Shown: positions 32,812 to 44,311 of the stretch, in pieces
Position numbering within the stretch: position 1 is the first letter of the stretch
How the letters are laid out: each line of letters begins with the position of its first letter
Assembly (NCBI GenBank): GCA_029339195.1
Contig: JAPTJF010000170.1
Location: 53,681-117,680 of the forward strand
Reading direction: 5' to 3'
DNA: 64,000 nucleotides
Source of the DNA: Micractinium sp. NFX-FRZ
Lineage: Eukaryota > Chlorophyta > Trebouxiophyceae > Chlorellales > Chlorellaceae
The notes under the pieces: model-generated
Seen by the model: the letters and a program-made list of their open reading frames with translations, nothing else
Told to the model about the DNA's origin: nothing
The model's database searches: none
Made by a program: the position numbers and the translations under genes

Positions 32812-35800
32812 TCACCGCCCTGGGAAGAGGGGCGGGCTGCGGTGATCCTCTGGGTCCACCTCGGCCAGTGGCTCAAAGTAGGCCGCCTCGGCTGCGCTGC
32901 GCTGGGTGGCACCTGCATCAAAGGGAACAAGGTGAAAATACAAAATTGTGGTCAGAGGCCAGGGGTCCAAAGTAGGCCGCCTCGGCTGCGCTGCGCTGGG
33001 TGGCGCCTGCAGAGCACGGAACAGGTGAGCGAGGGGGGGATGGAGGTGGGCGGCGGTGTGGTCTCGGGTTCATGGGCGCAAAGGGGCAGTGCCGCAGTGC
33101 AGTGCCCATGCAGCGGTTGCGTGCGGCCAGCTTTTGCCATCCCTCCACCCACCACCTCCTCCCCTCTGCTGCCGGGCACTCACACCCCTCGCTCCCCTCT
33201 GCCCAGAGAGAGCGTCCCCCCCACCCAGCGCGCCCCACCTGTAAACTTGGCGCGCAACCAGTCCCAAGCGGAGATGACGAGGTCCAGAACCCCCTCAAAG
33301 GCGCGAGCCGCAATCGCTGCCAGCGGCATGAGCGCGTCGCCCGCCCGCTCCTTGAGGTGCGGCGGCAGGCAGTGGGTCCACACCACGCCCGCCACTGCCA
33401 GAAGGATGCCTGCAAGGGCGGGGGAGGGACAGAAGAGAAGGAGGGTGGGGGCAACAGGTGGGTTGAGAGAGCGGAGTGTGGGGCCTGGTAAAATGAGAAG
33501 GGAGGCTGTGAGGGGCAGCGCGGAGGCGGTGCCGGTGCGGGGTGGGCCGAAGGGCATGTGCGCCTTGCACGAGCGTATACCCAAAAGCCCTGGCTTCTCT
33601 TGACACGTGGTCAGCGCACGTCCATGCGCACAGCCACACAGAGACAGACACACACAAACACACATGCACACATAGCCTTCTTCCTGCCCACGCACCTGTG
33701 ATGAGCACAAACATGAAGAAAGATTTGATGCCGCTGCCGCCGCCGCCGCCGCCGCCGCCGTGCTTGCCGCCGCCGCCCTGCCCGCTGCCCTTCCCGTCTG
33801 TGTCTGGGATTATTGCATTGACACTCGCACACTGGTCGGCATGCACCAGGCGCAGGTGCGTGCTGCTCATCTCATACCCACTGTTTTGCATGTTCTGCAG
33901 CGCATGCGAAGGGCAGGGCAGGGGAAGGGAGAGTGGGCGCATGGGCAAGGACGCGGGAAAGGGAGGGCGGGCACAGGGCAGGGCAGCATGGGCAGGCCTG
34001 GGGGCACACTCACGGCAGCATGGGCAGGCAGGGCGGGCAGGCGCAGTCAAGGCGAGGGAACACGCGGGCCTGATTGCATGGGAGTCCTTCACCCAACCTC
34101 ACAGGAGGGTAGGGACCAGGGCTGCGACATGGCAGCAAGGCCCAGGCAGCGCCACAGCCAGTACAACATGGGCACACAACCAGGCGCACACCACACCGCC
34201 TCCTCACCGGGCAGGCCATGCAGGTGACGTCTGGCATCTTAGAGCAGGTGGTGCCGTTGCGCTGGAAGCCGTACTCACACTCTGCAGGCGGCAGTGGGCG
34301 GGTGGCAAGGTTACACAAGGGCGGGCAGCAGCAATGCAGCGGGCAGGCGAGGGAAGTGTGGCTGTATCGCAAGTTTTATTGCGGGTAAACAAACTGTACA
34401 CACAAACAAGCGGCGCAGTGCGGCACATACTGCGCCGACTCTGCTGCACATAGCGGGGCATGCACCAACGCTTCTTCCCCTCGGCCCGCCCACCCGCCCA
34501 CCCCCACCACATCACCCACCCGTGTCCGCCAGCGTGCAGTTGCACACCCCCTCCTGCTTCACTGCCACGCTGTAGCTGCCCGTGTTGAAGCAGCCGGCGT
34601 CCCGCTTGCGCCGCTGCATGCTGTACTGGGCACCCAGCAGGCAGGTGCCGGGCTTGGGCAGCGCCCACTGCTCATAGTCAGAGGAGCCGGCAGCGGCGTT
34701 GCAGTCCTGTTGTGCACAAAAGGGTGGCAACGGGGAGGAGCAGGGGGAGGAAGCAAGGGTTTGAAATTGCAGGGTGGTACAGTAACAGCGTGGCAAGCAA
34801 TCCCGGCACAGTACACCTCAACCAGCTTGGCCCCGTGATGTGTGTGTACGGGCGGCACTTCACTCATCCCCCTCTCCAGGCCCCCGCAGTAAAGTTCGCG
34901 TTGTCGGGGAGCAGGCGGGCACCCGCCGGCCTCCCCCCTACTGCCCCTCTTGCATTGCACACACAACAAGTGTTGGCTCACCCGCCAGTCCGAGCCCAGC
35001 AGTTCGGTTACGTTGGCAGTCGACAGGAAACACAACGGCACCTGCCAGCCCCTCACCCCACCAGCCCTGACGAATGCACATGTCCAATACACACACATGC
35101 AACGCTGCACCAGTTGGCTCACCCGCCAGCCCGACCCCAGCAGCTCCTTGATGCCGACAAACATGCCTCGCCCCTACCCCCACCGGCACCCTTGTAGACT
35201 TAATCAGCACTTGCCTCACCCGCCAGCCCGAGACCAGCAGCTCATTGACACCAGCTGCAAAACAGGCCGCCACCCTTACCCCCCGACACCGTTCCAGATG
35301 TAAACAAACAGCACTTCACTCACCCGCCAGTCGGAGCCCAGCAGGTCCTTGATGTTGACGGGGAACATGCGGGCGGGGGGCGTGCTGCCGCCGGTGAAGG
35401 TGCAGTTGGGGTGGGTGGTGCTCTTCAGGCAGGCCTGGCCGTGCACCAGGAACAGGTGGCCGCCGCCCTTGGGGTCCACCCTGCACCCCCCATAGACGGC
35501 AAAGAGGGGGCAGGTAAGTTTTCGGCATTGAAGTGAGGCACAGTTAAAGTGCCTCTTGCAACTGTTGCACCCCACAGGGGCGACGGGCAGGCAAGCCACC
35601 ATCAGAAGGCGGTGCAGACATGCTCTTGCAGCGGCGCACCAGGGGCAGGCGGTTGCTGCCTTGCCTGTGCACCATTCCCCATCCGGAGAATCGGGGAACA
35701 GTGCCCCTTGCCACCACCGCCACCTGCTGCTCCTTGCCAGTATGCCCCCCTGCTGACACCCCTTTGCCTGCGCAGCCCCCGAAACCCCTCTCCCTCGCAA

Positions 35801-38800
35801 CACCAACACCCCGCACCTGAAGTTCTCCACCATTGCCCACCCAAACCCCACCCAACGTCACCTCACCCCCCACATCGCCACCCCGCCACCGCACCTGATG
35901 TTCTCCACCAGAATCTCCTCGGGCAGCGTGACATCGTGCCAGCAGGCGCCCTGGTCCACGCTGAACTGCACCAGGCTGGTGGGGCCCTCCGCCTTGTGGG
36001 GCGCCAGCACCACCAGGCCGCCGCTGTTGCCAAACTCGTAGATGCCTGGGTGCGGGAGTGGGGTCGGCACATACAGGGTTGAGTGTTGAGTGTTGAGTGT
36101 ACAGAGGTTTGACGCCCGCCCCCTACCTCAGCCCCGCGCCGCTCGGCATCTTGACTGCTTGATTGATCGATCAATACGCCACACCACCCACCAGCCAAGA
36201 GCAACACGCTCGTTGAACCCTGTCTTCACACACAAATATCAAACGTGATTTGTTGACCAGCTGCCGCATGAAGGCGCCATTGTGCATGCTCGCCCAAACA
36301 GCGCGGCACGCCCTCCAGCCCCATGTCATGCTGCGACAGGTACATGCTCAAGGACAGCCCCCACGCTGAGGGAATCCAGGCGGTGTTACCATGGTGCTCA
36401 CTCACTCACCCACATAATCGGCCACGTCCTCCCAGGTCAGCCCGGCATCTCGCGACAGATAGGTGCATGTGGAGCCCGACTTGAAGTCCAGGTGGGGGCC
36501 CACGTTGCCCGTGGCAATCACCAGGCCGGGGGTGCCCTCGTGCGAGTAGAAGTTGGGGCGGGGGCCTGCAGTAGATAGATGAGGGCGGGGAACGACAGCA
36601 AGATGGGGTGGGCTGAGAGGTGGGGGGGAGGTGGGCCATTACCGGGCTCGGGGTGCAGCATGCAATCTTGAATTGTGAGAAGAGGGTGCAGCACGCAATC
36701 TTGAATTGTGAATTGTGAGAGGGCGCAGCATGCAAGAGTTGTGGAGAGAGGGGGCAGCGGGGCAGTGCGCAGGCAGGACGTGAGTCCATCGAGGTGACAG
36801 ATGGGGAGCGCCGGCAAGCAGCGCACGTCTTGCCGCCTCCCCGAGACGCACGCCTGCCCCGCTCTACCCAGCCCTGCCCGCCTGCCCAGCTCACATACCC
36901 ACTGAGACCCCCACCTCACATGCCCTCCCTCTGCATGCATTCCACTCCTTCCCTTGCCTGCCCCCCAAGGCCCCACCTTCGGGGGCAAACCAGCTGGTGG
37001 GCCCGTGCAGGTGCAGGCGGCACTGCTCATCAGGAGATCCCGCCTTGCAGGTGTTGCACTGGGGGTAGGTGAAGCGCTCGGGCTTGGCCAGCGGCTGCCA
37101 GTCGCCGCCGCCGTTGAGCGACAGGCGCGTCTGCAGCAGGGGCGGGGTAGAAAGGGGGCGGGCAGGCAGGCGGGCAGGGCGTTAGGGGGCGCGCTTCAGG
37201 GGCCAGCTGCGCGGGGTTTTCTAGGAGCAGGCGGTTAGAGGTTGCAGCGGGCGAGCACAGCAGGAGCTCGAGCGGGCAAGCCAGCAGCCAGCGGCCCAAA
37301 TGCACCCAGCCCCGCAGGGCCGGCAGCCTTGCCGCTCGCCGGTGATACACACCTTCCCCCATATTGGCTACACCCCGGCCAGGCACCCAGGTCCCCCCTA
37401 TCCCTACCCCCAGTCACCTGCAGGAAGTCGGTGTAAGACCTGGCTCCCCCCATGGCCGCCTCGTCCACCTGGTTGGCAATGAACATGCCCTGCACGTCAT
37501 TGATGCCACGCACGCAATCATGTTTGAGGTGAGCATCCCAACTGGTTAGAATAGGTAAAACAAGCGGGAAGGCGCCTGGCCACCTGGTTGGCAATGAAAC
37601 ATGCCCTGCAGTTAAGTGGTACAAGGCACGCCGCATGTTTAACTGACTTCGGGAGTCTCGAGTGGGCAAAGAAGATGACAAGCGAGGGAGCGCGCCGTCC
37701 ACCTGGCCGGCAATGCATGTGCCCCATGCGCACTCCATTGCGTCCGGACAACAATGCAACCAGGTCATCATCAAGCCAGCTTGTAAACCACACACAAACA
37801 CACACACAATCACACACACGCTAGAAAGAAGCAGACACAACAGGCTCACCGGCACCCCCTCCACGCGTGAGAAGTCGGTGATGAACTCCCGGCGGTACAC
37901 GCTGCGCAGGCTGCAGTACAGGGGGCAGGGACGGGGGCCGTCCAGGCGGGTGAGCGGCACACACAGTGATGGGTCGATCGACGTGCAGAACGGCTCAATG
38001 GCAAGGCGCCCTGATGAGGGAAGCCAACCGCGTCCTGGCGTACATGCACCAACACTGCGGCATGCGGCTGCTGCCCCGCCCGCCCCAAAGGCGCCTCAAG
38101 TACCAGGCGAAAGCACAGGAGAAGGGTACAGCCGGACCTGACGGTGTAGAAGGAGTTGCTGCGTGCTTGCCCTCAAAGATGCACCTCTCAACAGACAGTC
38201 TCAACAGACAGAGAAAAGCGGCATGCTATTGAGAGAGAGGGCAGGCGCACCTGACGGTGTAGAAGGAGTTGTTGTAGGCCGGTGCATAGGCGTCAGAGGT
38301 GGGGGAGTCGGCCTGGGGGCCCTTGCTGCCCGGCTCGGCGTGGTCTGCACAGCACAGCACAGCACGGCACAGCAGGCCGCACGTTGGATGCTCTGGGGAG
38401 CAAAGGAAGCGGCGGCATGCAGTACACACCTGGCACCCCGTATCGCCTGGCTGGCACTCACGCCCGCCTGCCCACCCTGCTCCGCTCCATACCCACCCTT
38501 TGGCCAGGATTGCATGATCATAATCACCAGGTGGGGGCGGGACGGTCATGTAGCAAGCACCCCCCTTTCCCCCCCAGCTGACACCTGTCTCACACTACCG
38601 TCCAGCCCCACCCGCCCATCCAACTAGCACCCATCTGCCATGATGAAGGCTGCGTGCTCGTCATGCATGTGGATCATGCTGCAACCACCCCCCGCCAGCT
38701 GACACCCACCTGTCCTGCCCTAGAGCACCCTGTCAGCACCCACCTGCCAGGATGAAGGCTGCGTACTCGTCGTGCGTGTGGATCATATTGTACCCGTCGT

Positions 38801-41800
38801 CCTCAAGACCCACAGGCAGGCACACCTCCTGGAATTCGTCGCCGTCGGCGTCAGACACGTACATGGTGACTGCGGCACGTGGGGCGCGCACAGGAAGTGG
38901 AATGGGCACTGATGGGCAGGCGGTACACCTCCTGGAGCCGATCCCCATCTGCACATGCGCCACATGCTTGCATGATGGACGTTGCATTTGTGTGCTGCTT
39001 GTCAGGTCACGCCCGGCACCCTGCTGTCCAGCGGTGCGACGACGAGCATGTGTATTGGAGTAGCGGCATTGGTGCTGGAGCCGGCAGGAGTGCCACGCCA
39101 GGGAGACGTCCCACCGCCTTGCCAGGCAGCCGCGTGTTCCCCAGAGTGCCTACACTAGCTCACCACCTGTGTGCGTTGCTCTCCCTCCTCCTGTCTCCTT
39201 ACCGCCCCCTGCCCCCCCCCTTTGTTCCGTCAATGTGTCGCCTGCTCACCTGTACGGCCCGTGATGCCCTGCTTGGGCGCCTTGCGCGGCTTGCCGTCGG
39301 GGCCCACCGGGCACTCGGAGGGAACTGCCAGGTACACCTTGTGCGCCACAATCTGCGGCAAACGACACCGAAAGGATGGTACCAGTTGAAGTACCGGACG
39401 AAGTACCGGACGGTTGAAGTACCGGACGAAGTACCGGTTGAAGTGATGGCACTGCTCGGAAATCTGTGTGCGCCACGATCAGGCAGGCGTTGAAGCGAGC
39501 CTTCGGCACTGCACACTCTGCTGTGCGCAGGACAGGACAGGCCCCCTCTGCAGCATCAACACACAGGCGCAGCCCCGCTGGGCCCACAAGAAACAGAAGG
39601 GGACTCGCCATCGCACCTCAAACAGGTTGCCGCAGGGCACCATTTTAACGACGGGCGACTTGAAGAAGTCGAGGGACACGGCGTAGTGCAGGTCCTTGTC
39701 CCAGCCGGGGTAGATGCCCTTGCCCTTCTTGCTGCCGGCAGAGGCGTACATGGTGGCGAAGATGGCCTCGTCAGGGGTGGGCTTCCCGGCAAACCTGGGG
39801 GGTGAAATAGAGGGGAACAGCAGACGTCAACAATTTGTGGGTGGGTGGGTGGCCGACTCCCAGCAACTCCAAAGCCCCATACCATCCCATCCCCATCCTG
39901 ACTCCGCCCCCTTTCCCCTTCCCCACAACTCCCTCTGGCAGCCCTCGTCGCCGCCACCGCCACTCCCCGCCAGCTTGACCCTCAGCACATGTCCCTGCCT
40001 GCCCCTCCTCCCCTCACATGTCCATCTTGCAGCCCCAATCGTAGTCACGGAAGGACGAGATGCGGCCCTGGCTGTTGGCGGTCAGGTTGGTCCAGCTGGC
40101 AGCAAAGTCCTGGGAGAGGAAGAGGTCGTAGGCGCAGGCGGAGCTGCAGGCAAATGCAGGGTAGGGGACCAAGGTGGGTGGGAGAGTTAGATGGTGAGGA
40201 CGTTAGATGGTAGCGCAGGCGGAGCTGCAAACGAGGGGACCATAAGAAAGGGTTGGGGGTCAGATTGGTAGTCCAGTCTGTGAATCCCAAAGACGAACAT
40301 GGCACCATCAAGTCTCTTTCTCCAATGCTGCCCCACATCACCTGCAACTGTGCACACCGTTCACACCCTCCATACCTGCGGCATCCACAACGCCTCTCAA
40401 CACCACTTTACACCCTCCATACCTGCGGCATCCACAACGCCTCTCAACACCACTTTACACCCCTCCATCTCCACCCAAACCAGCATACTTTCAGCACCAC
40501 TGCACCCTTGCCAGGCAGCTGCCCTTCCCACCGGCGTGCACCCCTCAATCGTGCCGTCGCGTCCCCCCTCGCACCTGCGGCGGTCCACCAGGCACTCGTT
40601 GCGCCTCACCCTCGCCAGCAGCCAATCCGGCTGCCTCGGGTGCAGCCGGATCTCGTGTGCATACCCCTCTGTGTTCCCTGGGGTCGCCAGAGCCTTGAAC
40701 GTAGCGCCATAGTCCGTAGAGGTGAAATGGTAGCGGCCCTGCAGGTGGAACCGGTTGGGGGCAGGGCAGGCTAGGCCCCATCGCGTAGAGAGGCCTGTCC
40801 AGTCCAGCCAGGGGGGCCTCAAGCCAGGTAGGCTATTATCAAAGTACAGTTCCCCAGCGAAGGAGTCATCGGCTCGCACCTTGCCCTGAAAGAGCAGCCT
40901 GTCTGGCTTCTTCTCGTGCCAGAACACCTCCATCACTCCTGTCATCGTCATGTTGCCCTGCCGGGGGTGCAGAGGGGCGGGGGGCAGGATACACAAGTGA
41001 GGCGCAGAAGCAGCAGCAGGGGCACGGCTGCAGCAGGATTCGTGTCCATGGGTATCGACAGCAGCAACAGCAGCAGGGGCAGCAGCAGCAGCAGTCAAAG
41101 CAAAGTTGCAGCAGCGGCAGACAAGGAGGGCGGCGGCGGCGGCGGCGGCAGCAGCAGCAGCCACTGCAGAACATACACGCGACATAAGCCGCTCCTGCCG
41201 AGAAACATTGCCCTGACGGGCAGCAGCAGCAGCAGTGGCAGCAGTAAGAAGTGAGGCAGCGGCAGCGGCAGCAGAGGCAGCAGCACGGGCCCTGTGGCGG
41301 CGCACCTGTGGCAGGGAGGCTGCGATTTTGGGGGTGGCATCTGCCCAGGAATCGTACGCCCCGTTCTTGTCTGAGCGCCAGAGCGGGCCCCCCGGGAAGC
41401 CGTCGACGTCCATTGTCAAAGCAAAGATGTACTGCGGAAATGGGGGGTGTAGTGTGCAGGGAGTGCAGGGCACCGTGAGTGCCGGGGCAGTTGCGGCAGG
41501 TCTGCCAGATGCTGCCACAAGTGTCGTGCACGTGCATATGTGGGTGCTGAACAGGCAGTCATGAGCAGGAGGCTGGTGCTGTATCAGTGTTGTACACAAA
41601 GTGGGCAGCACCCAGCACCCGAACGCAGGCGGGAGAGCTGCTCCCTTTCCCATCTGCCTCTTCTGCGGCTCTTCTTCAACAGAGGTGCAGCTAGGCGTCC
41701 CCACCTGGTCATTCACTGTCCCGTTCGGGCCAGCTGCCCAGCGCAGGTCGTTGATGCGAGAGGGGATCGAGACCTGCAGCAGATGCACAAGTACTTCCGG

Positions 41801-42193
41801 TGTGCGGCGGAGCAAGGTGCGGTGCACAGTAGGTCCGCACTGCTGCCACTTTTTACAACCCACCTGCACTCCCTTCATTGGAATTGCCACCACCACCAGC
41901 TGGACCCTCACAGCGTTCAAATTTCCCCCGCATACAGAGGACGGCGCGAGGCTGCAGGGCCTCCTCATAACCCAACGTTGTGCCAGCGGTGGCGGGAGGC
42001 TCCACTGCCGCCAGTGGGACAGTGCAGCCTCTGCGCTGCGGCTACAGGTGCCGCCCGTTCCCAAGACGATTCCCTGCCCCACACTCACCACTCCAAGCGA
42101 TCCCTGCGTCGGGAAGGTCTTCTTCGTGCAGGTGCCCTCGCAGACCACCGCCGCGCAGGCCACCAGCGCCACTGCAAGTACCAGCCGCCGCAT
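32812..42193 (-). CDS. VPS10/sortilin-type sorting receptor, 930 aa
   Basis: VPS10 receptors are type I membrane proteins that carry cargo between Golgi and endosome/vacuole. Twenty exons: 42193-42089, 41773-41705, 41431-41306, 40957-40575, 40143-40018, 39794-39617, 39352-39250, 38869-38744, 38344-38251, 37910-37850, 37489-37418, 37130-36977, 36565-36410, 36045-35895, 35480-35324, 34706-34520, 34281-34208, 33894-33696, 33409-33239 and 32912-32812; 2793 nt, all phases agree. Signal peptide MRRLVLAVALVACAAVVCEG. The VPS10 beta-propeller spans about residues 36-690, with Asp-box-like repeats (STDYGATFK, SQDFAASW, SRDAGLTWE, SVDQGACWHD). A Cys-rich 10CC/Sortilin_C region follows (CNAAAG..GTCLLG..CFNTGSY..VCNCTL..ECEYGFQ..CSKMPDVTCMACP). 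A poly-Gly stretch precedes the membrane segment (FFMFVLITGILLAVAGVVW), and the cytosolic tail is ~78 residues. At least eight of its exon ends have tandem intron copies. Cargo is unknown. Confidence 0.93.
32870..33012 (-). repeat. Echo of last-exon acceptor (VPS10 gene), apparently usable
   Basis: A run of about 35 bp identical except at the junction occurs at about 32876-32912 (start of exon 20) and about 32971-33008. The upstream copy is preceded by CTCTGCAG and reads GATQRSAAEAAYF, as the true exon does, before diverging to GPLASDH.. and an in-frame stop before the real exon. Confidence 0.9.
34975..35265 (-). repeat. Three intron echoes of the exon 15 donor end (VPS10 gene)
   Basis: Exon 15 ends IKDLLGSDWR|GTGAGT at 35324. 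The downstream intron repeats this junction at about 35215-35258 (VNELLVSGWR|GTGAGG), 35125-35165 (IKELLGSGWR|GTGAGC) and 34977-35018 (VTELLGSDWR|GTGAGC). All three keep a GT donor and the exon's frame. Confidence 0.92.
35808..35850 (-). repeat. Echo of exon 14 donor end (VPS10 gene)
   Basis: Near 35812-35840 the minus strand carries ATGGTGGAGAACTTCAG|GTGCGG, copying exon 14's ...GTGGAGAACATCAG|GTGCGG at 35895, with the donor intact. Confidence 0.75.
37573..37740 (-). repeat. Two intron echoes of the exon 11 acceptor end (VPS10 gene)
   Basis: Exon 11 begins TGCAG|GGCATGTTCATTGCC at 37489. An upstream-intron copy at about 37579-37614 keeps TGCAG but has an inserted base (GGCATGTTTCATTGCC). 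A weaker copy lies at about 37697-37735. Confidence 0.85.
38130..38170 (-). repeat. Echo of exon 9 donor end (VPS10 gene)
   Basis: The minus strand reads AACTCCTTCTACACCGTCAG|GTCCGG, copying the end of exon 9 (..AACTCCTTCTACACCGTCAG|GTGCGC, 38251) with a GT donor kept. Confidence 0.85.
38626..38950 (-). repeat. Echoes on both sides of exon 8 (VPS10 gene)
   Basis: Downstream intron: about 38626-38688 copies ~55 bp of the exon 8 end (reads MIHMHDEHAAFIMA), but its donor GT is AT. Upstream intron: about 38908-38948 copies an interior stretch of exon 8 (AGGAGGTGTACCGCC against AGGAGGTGTGCCTGC). Confidence 0.85.
40205..40470 (-). repeat. Intron 4 echoes of exon 5 acceptor and exon 4 donor (VPS10 gene)
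   Basis: Near 40206-40230 is TGCAG|CTCCGCCTGCGC, copying the start of exon 5 (40143). At 40368-40465 a ~50-bp unit occurs twice and includes GGATGCCGCAG|GTATGG, resembling the exon 4 end GGACCGCCGCAG|GTGCGA. Confidence 0.7.
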
Positions 42194-42550
42194 GGTGCCA
42201 CAGTAGCCCTTAGGCCACGACAGGCCCCAAGAGGGGAGGAGCTCTGAAGACGCTCGGTGAATTTGGTGATCGCAAGCCCTCGCCTAGAAGCTCAGTCCGT
42301 CAGGTCGATTTTATTCAATTCACTGCTCTAATTGCCACTGCTGCCAGGGGCTTTGGCAGACTGTCAGCGAGTCTCTCAACTTTGCCCACGTGGCTGTGCC
42401 GGAATGCAAGCGAGGGCCCCGCATGCCCAATGTGCAATTTCTGCGCTCACATAATTCCCCTCTTTTTGCATCGCTGCCAGCGCTTCCCCTGTCAGTGCCG
42501 CCCCCACTCGCTTGCACGCAGCCGCAGAAGCAGCAACAGCAGCGGCCGCC
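42194..42550. promoter_or_regulatory. Bidirectional promoter interval (VPS10 / bL25)
   Basis: 357 bp between divergent start codons at 42193 (minus) and 42551 (plus). No specific motif is assigned; shared regulation is inferred from placement only. Confidence 0.45.
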
Positions 42551-44311
42551 ATGCTGGCTCGGAGAGCCTTGCTCGCAGCGGGCGATGCCGTGATGCGAGC
42601 GGCAGCAGCGGCAGAGTGCAGCACCAGCAGCAGCGCGCTACCGGCGCTAGCGGCGGCCTGCTCGCGCTACAGTACAGCAGCAGCGCTCGGTGGGTGTTGC
42701 GCAGGGCGAGAGGGCAGGGCGATAGGGTTGGGTTGGCACTGCAGCAGCTGGTGCCGCCGCCACCGCCGCCGCCGCTGCCGCCGCCAGCCGACCTGCTCCT
42801 CAACCAGTGGGCCTGCCCTCTGCCCGCTTCCATGCAGAGCCGCCCACTCTGGTGGCAGAGATGCGAGGCCTTGCCGGCTCCATCCCCTCCACCAAGCTGC
42901 GGCGTGGCGGCAAGACGCCCGGCATCGTGTTTTCGGGGCCCGGCGGCGAGCAGCACCTGCTGGCGTTTGAAGCCAAGTCGCTGGCCCGCCTAGTCACCAA
43001 GCTGGGGCGCACAGCCTGGGCATGCTCTGTGTTCAACCTGCAGATAGAGACGGAGGACGGCAGCAGCTCGACTGTGCGAGCGCTGGTGAGCAACGGGCGC
43101 AAGGACTGGGGCATGGCGCGTTTCCGGGTGTCGCTGCGTTCGTGTGTTGCGGCCGCGCTAGCTGCTGGTGCCACTGTAGGTGCCATGCTCTTGAACTATC
43201 AAGCCAGCATTGCTGCCATCAAATGATGCGGATGCGCACGTGTTCCTTGTTCAGGCGCTGCTGGCATGCACCCGCTGCACCCTGGCACGGCTGGCTGGCT
43301 GGCATCGCCGGCCGGACACCTCTGCCCCGCCCTGCCCTACAGCCCCACACATCCGCACAGACCGGCACGCCTGCACCTCCACACTGTCCCACACGCGTAC
43401 TACACCTCGGCCCTGCCCGCGCTGCAGGGGCGGCAAGTGCACATGACTGCTGACACGGACGCCATTGAGAATGTGACGTTTATTTACTGCCCGCCCGAGC
43501 GGCAAGTGCGGGTGGATGTGCCGCTGAAGGTGCGGGCGGCCATGCGGGGGGGTGACAGGGCAGCCAAGTAGTGGCGGGCGAGGACTAGTGGGCGGGGCTC
43601 GGCGTGCAGCTACCTTGTCATATGTGCCTGCCTGCCTGGCTACCCGCCCGCCTGCCTTCCTTTCCAGTACTGGCCTCTCCGCCTCGCTTTCCGTTGTCTG
43701 CCTGCCCCCAACACTGCACAGCCAGACCAGTTGGTTGCTCCCCTCCCCTGTCAACCCCATCCCCCCTGTGCCTCTGCCTGTGCCCAGGTGATTGGCGACG
43801 ATGTGTCGCCGGGCATCAAGGCGGGCGGGCGCATCAACTGGATCAAGCGCACCATCCCCTGCATGGCCCGCGGCGACTCCATCCCCTCGGATTTCACAGT
43901 TGACATCAGGTGGGAGCTCACTACTAAGAACACTAGTTGATGCAGTGCTGCCGATGCATCAAAGGGCAGTGAATGTCGGCCTGGCGGGGCGGGCAGTGTT
44001 TGTGTGTATGCCTGGTGAGCGAGAAGCCTGTGTGTGTGTGTGTGTGCCGCTGTGCAGCAACACGCACCCGCTGGCTCAGCTGCTGCAGCCTCGGCAGCCT
44101 GGGGCATCAGTGAGGGACACACGGGGGTTCCAACCGCTTGGAGCTGCCCCTTCCATGCCTCACAGCTGCTCTTCATTGCCTGCTCTCCTCGCTGTGCAGC
44201 AAGATGGGCATGAACGACAAGCTGTTCTTCACAAACCTGGAGCTGCCAGAGGGTGCACGGCTGCACCACTCGGTCAACACGGCCCTCCCCATCCTCAAAA
44301 TTGCCAAGTGA
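42551..44311 (+). CDS. Organellar ribosomal protein bL25 (L25/CTC family), 250 aa
   Basis: bL25 binds 5S rRNA in bacterial-type large ribosomal subunits. Exons: 42551-42689, 42808-43085, 43428-43529, 43788-43909 and 44200-44311, 753 nt in frame. The N-terminus (MLARRALLAAGDAVMRAAAA..) is an Arg/Ala-rich targeting peptide, probably mitochondrial. The L25 domain shows STKLRRGGKTPGIVFSG, the conserved RRxGKxPxIVxxG entry, followed by the beta-barrel. The C-terminal L25/TL5-C domain runs from EVPL-type VDVPLKV through VSPGIKAGGRINWIKRTIPC to DKLFFTNLELPEGARL, matching the family ending. Exon 3 can read through its donor to a stop, but only splicing restores the C-terminal domain. Targeting compartment is inferred. 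Confidence 0.92.
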
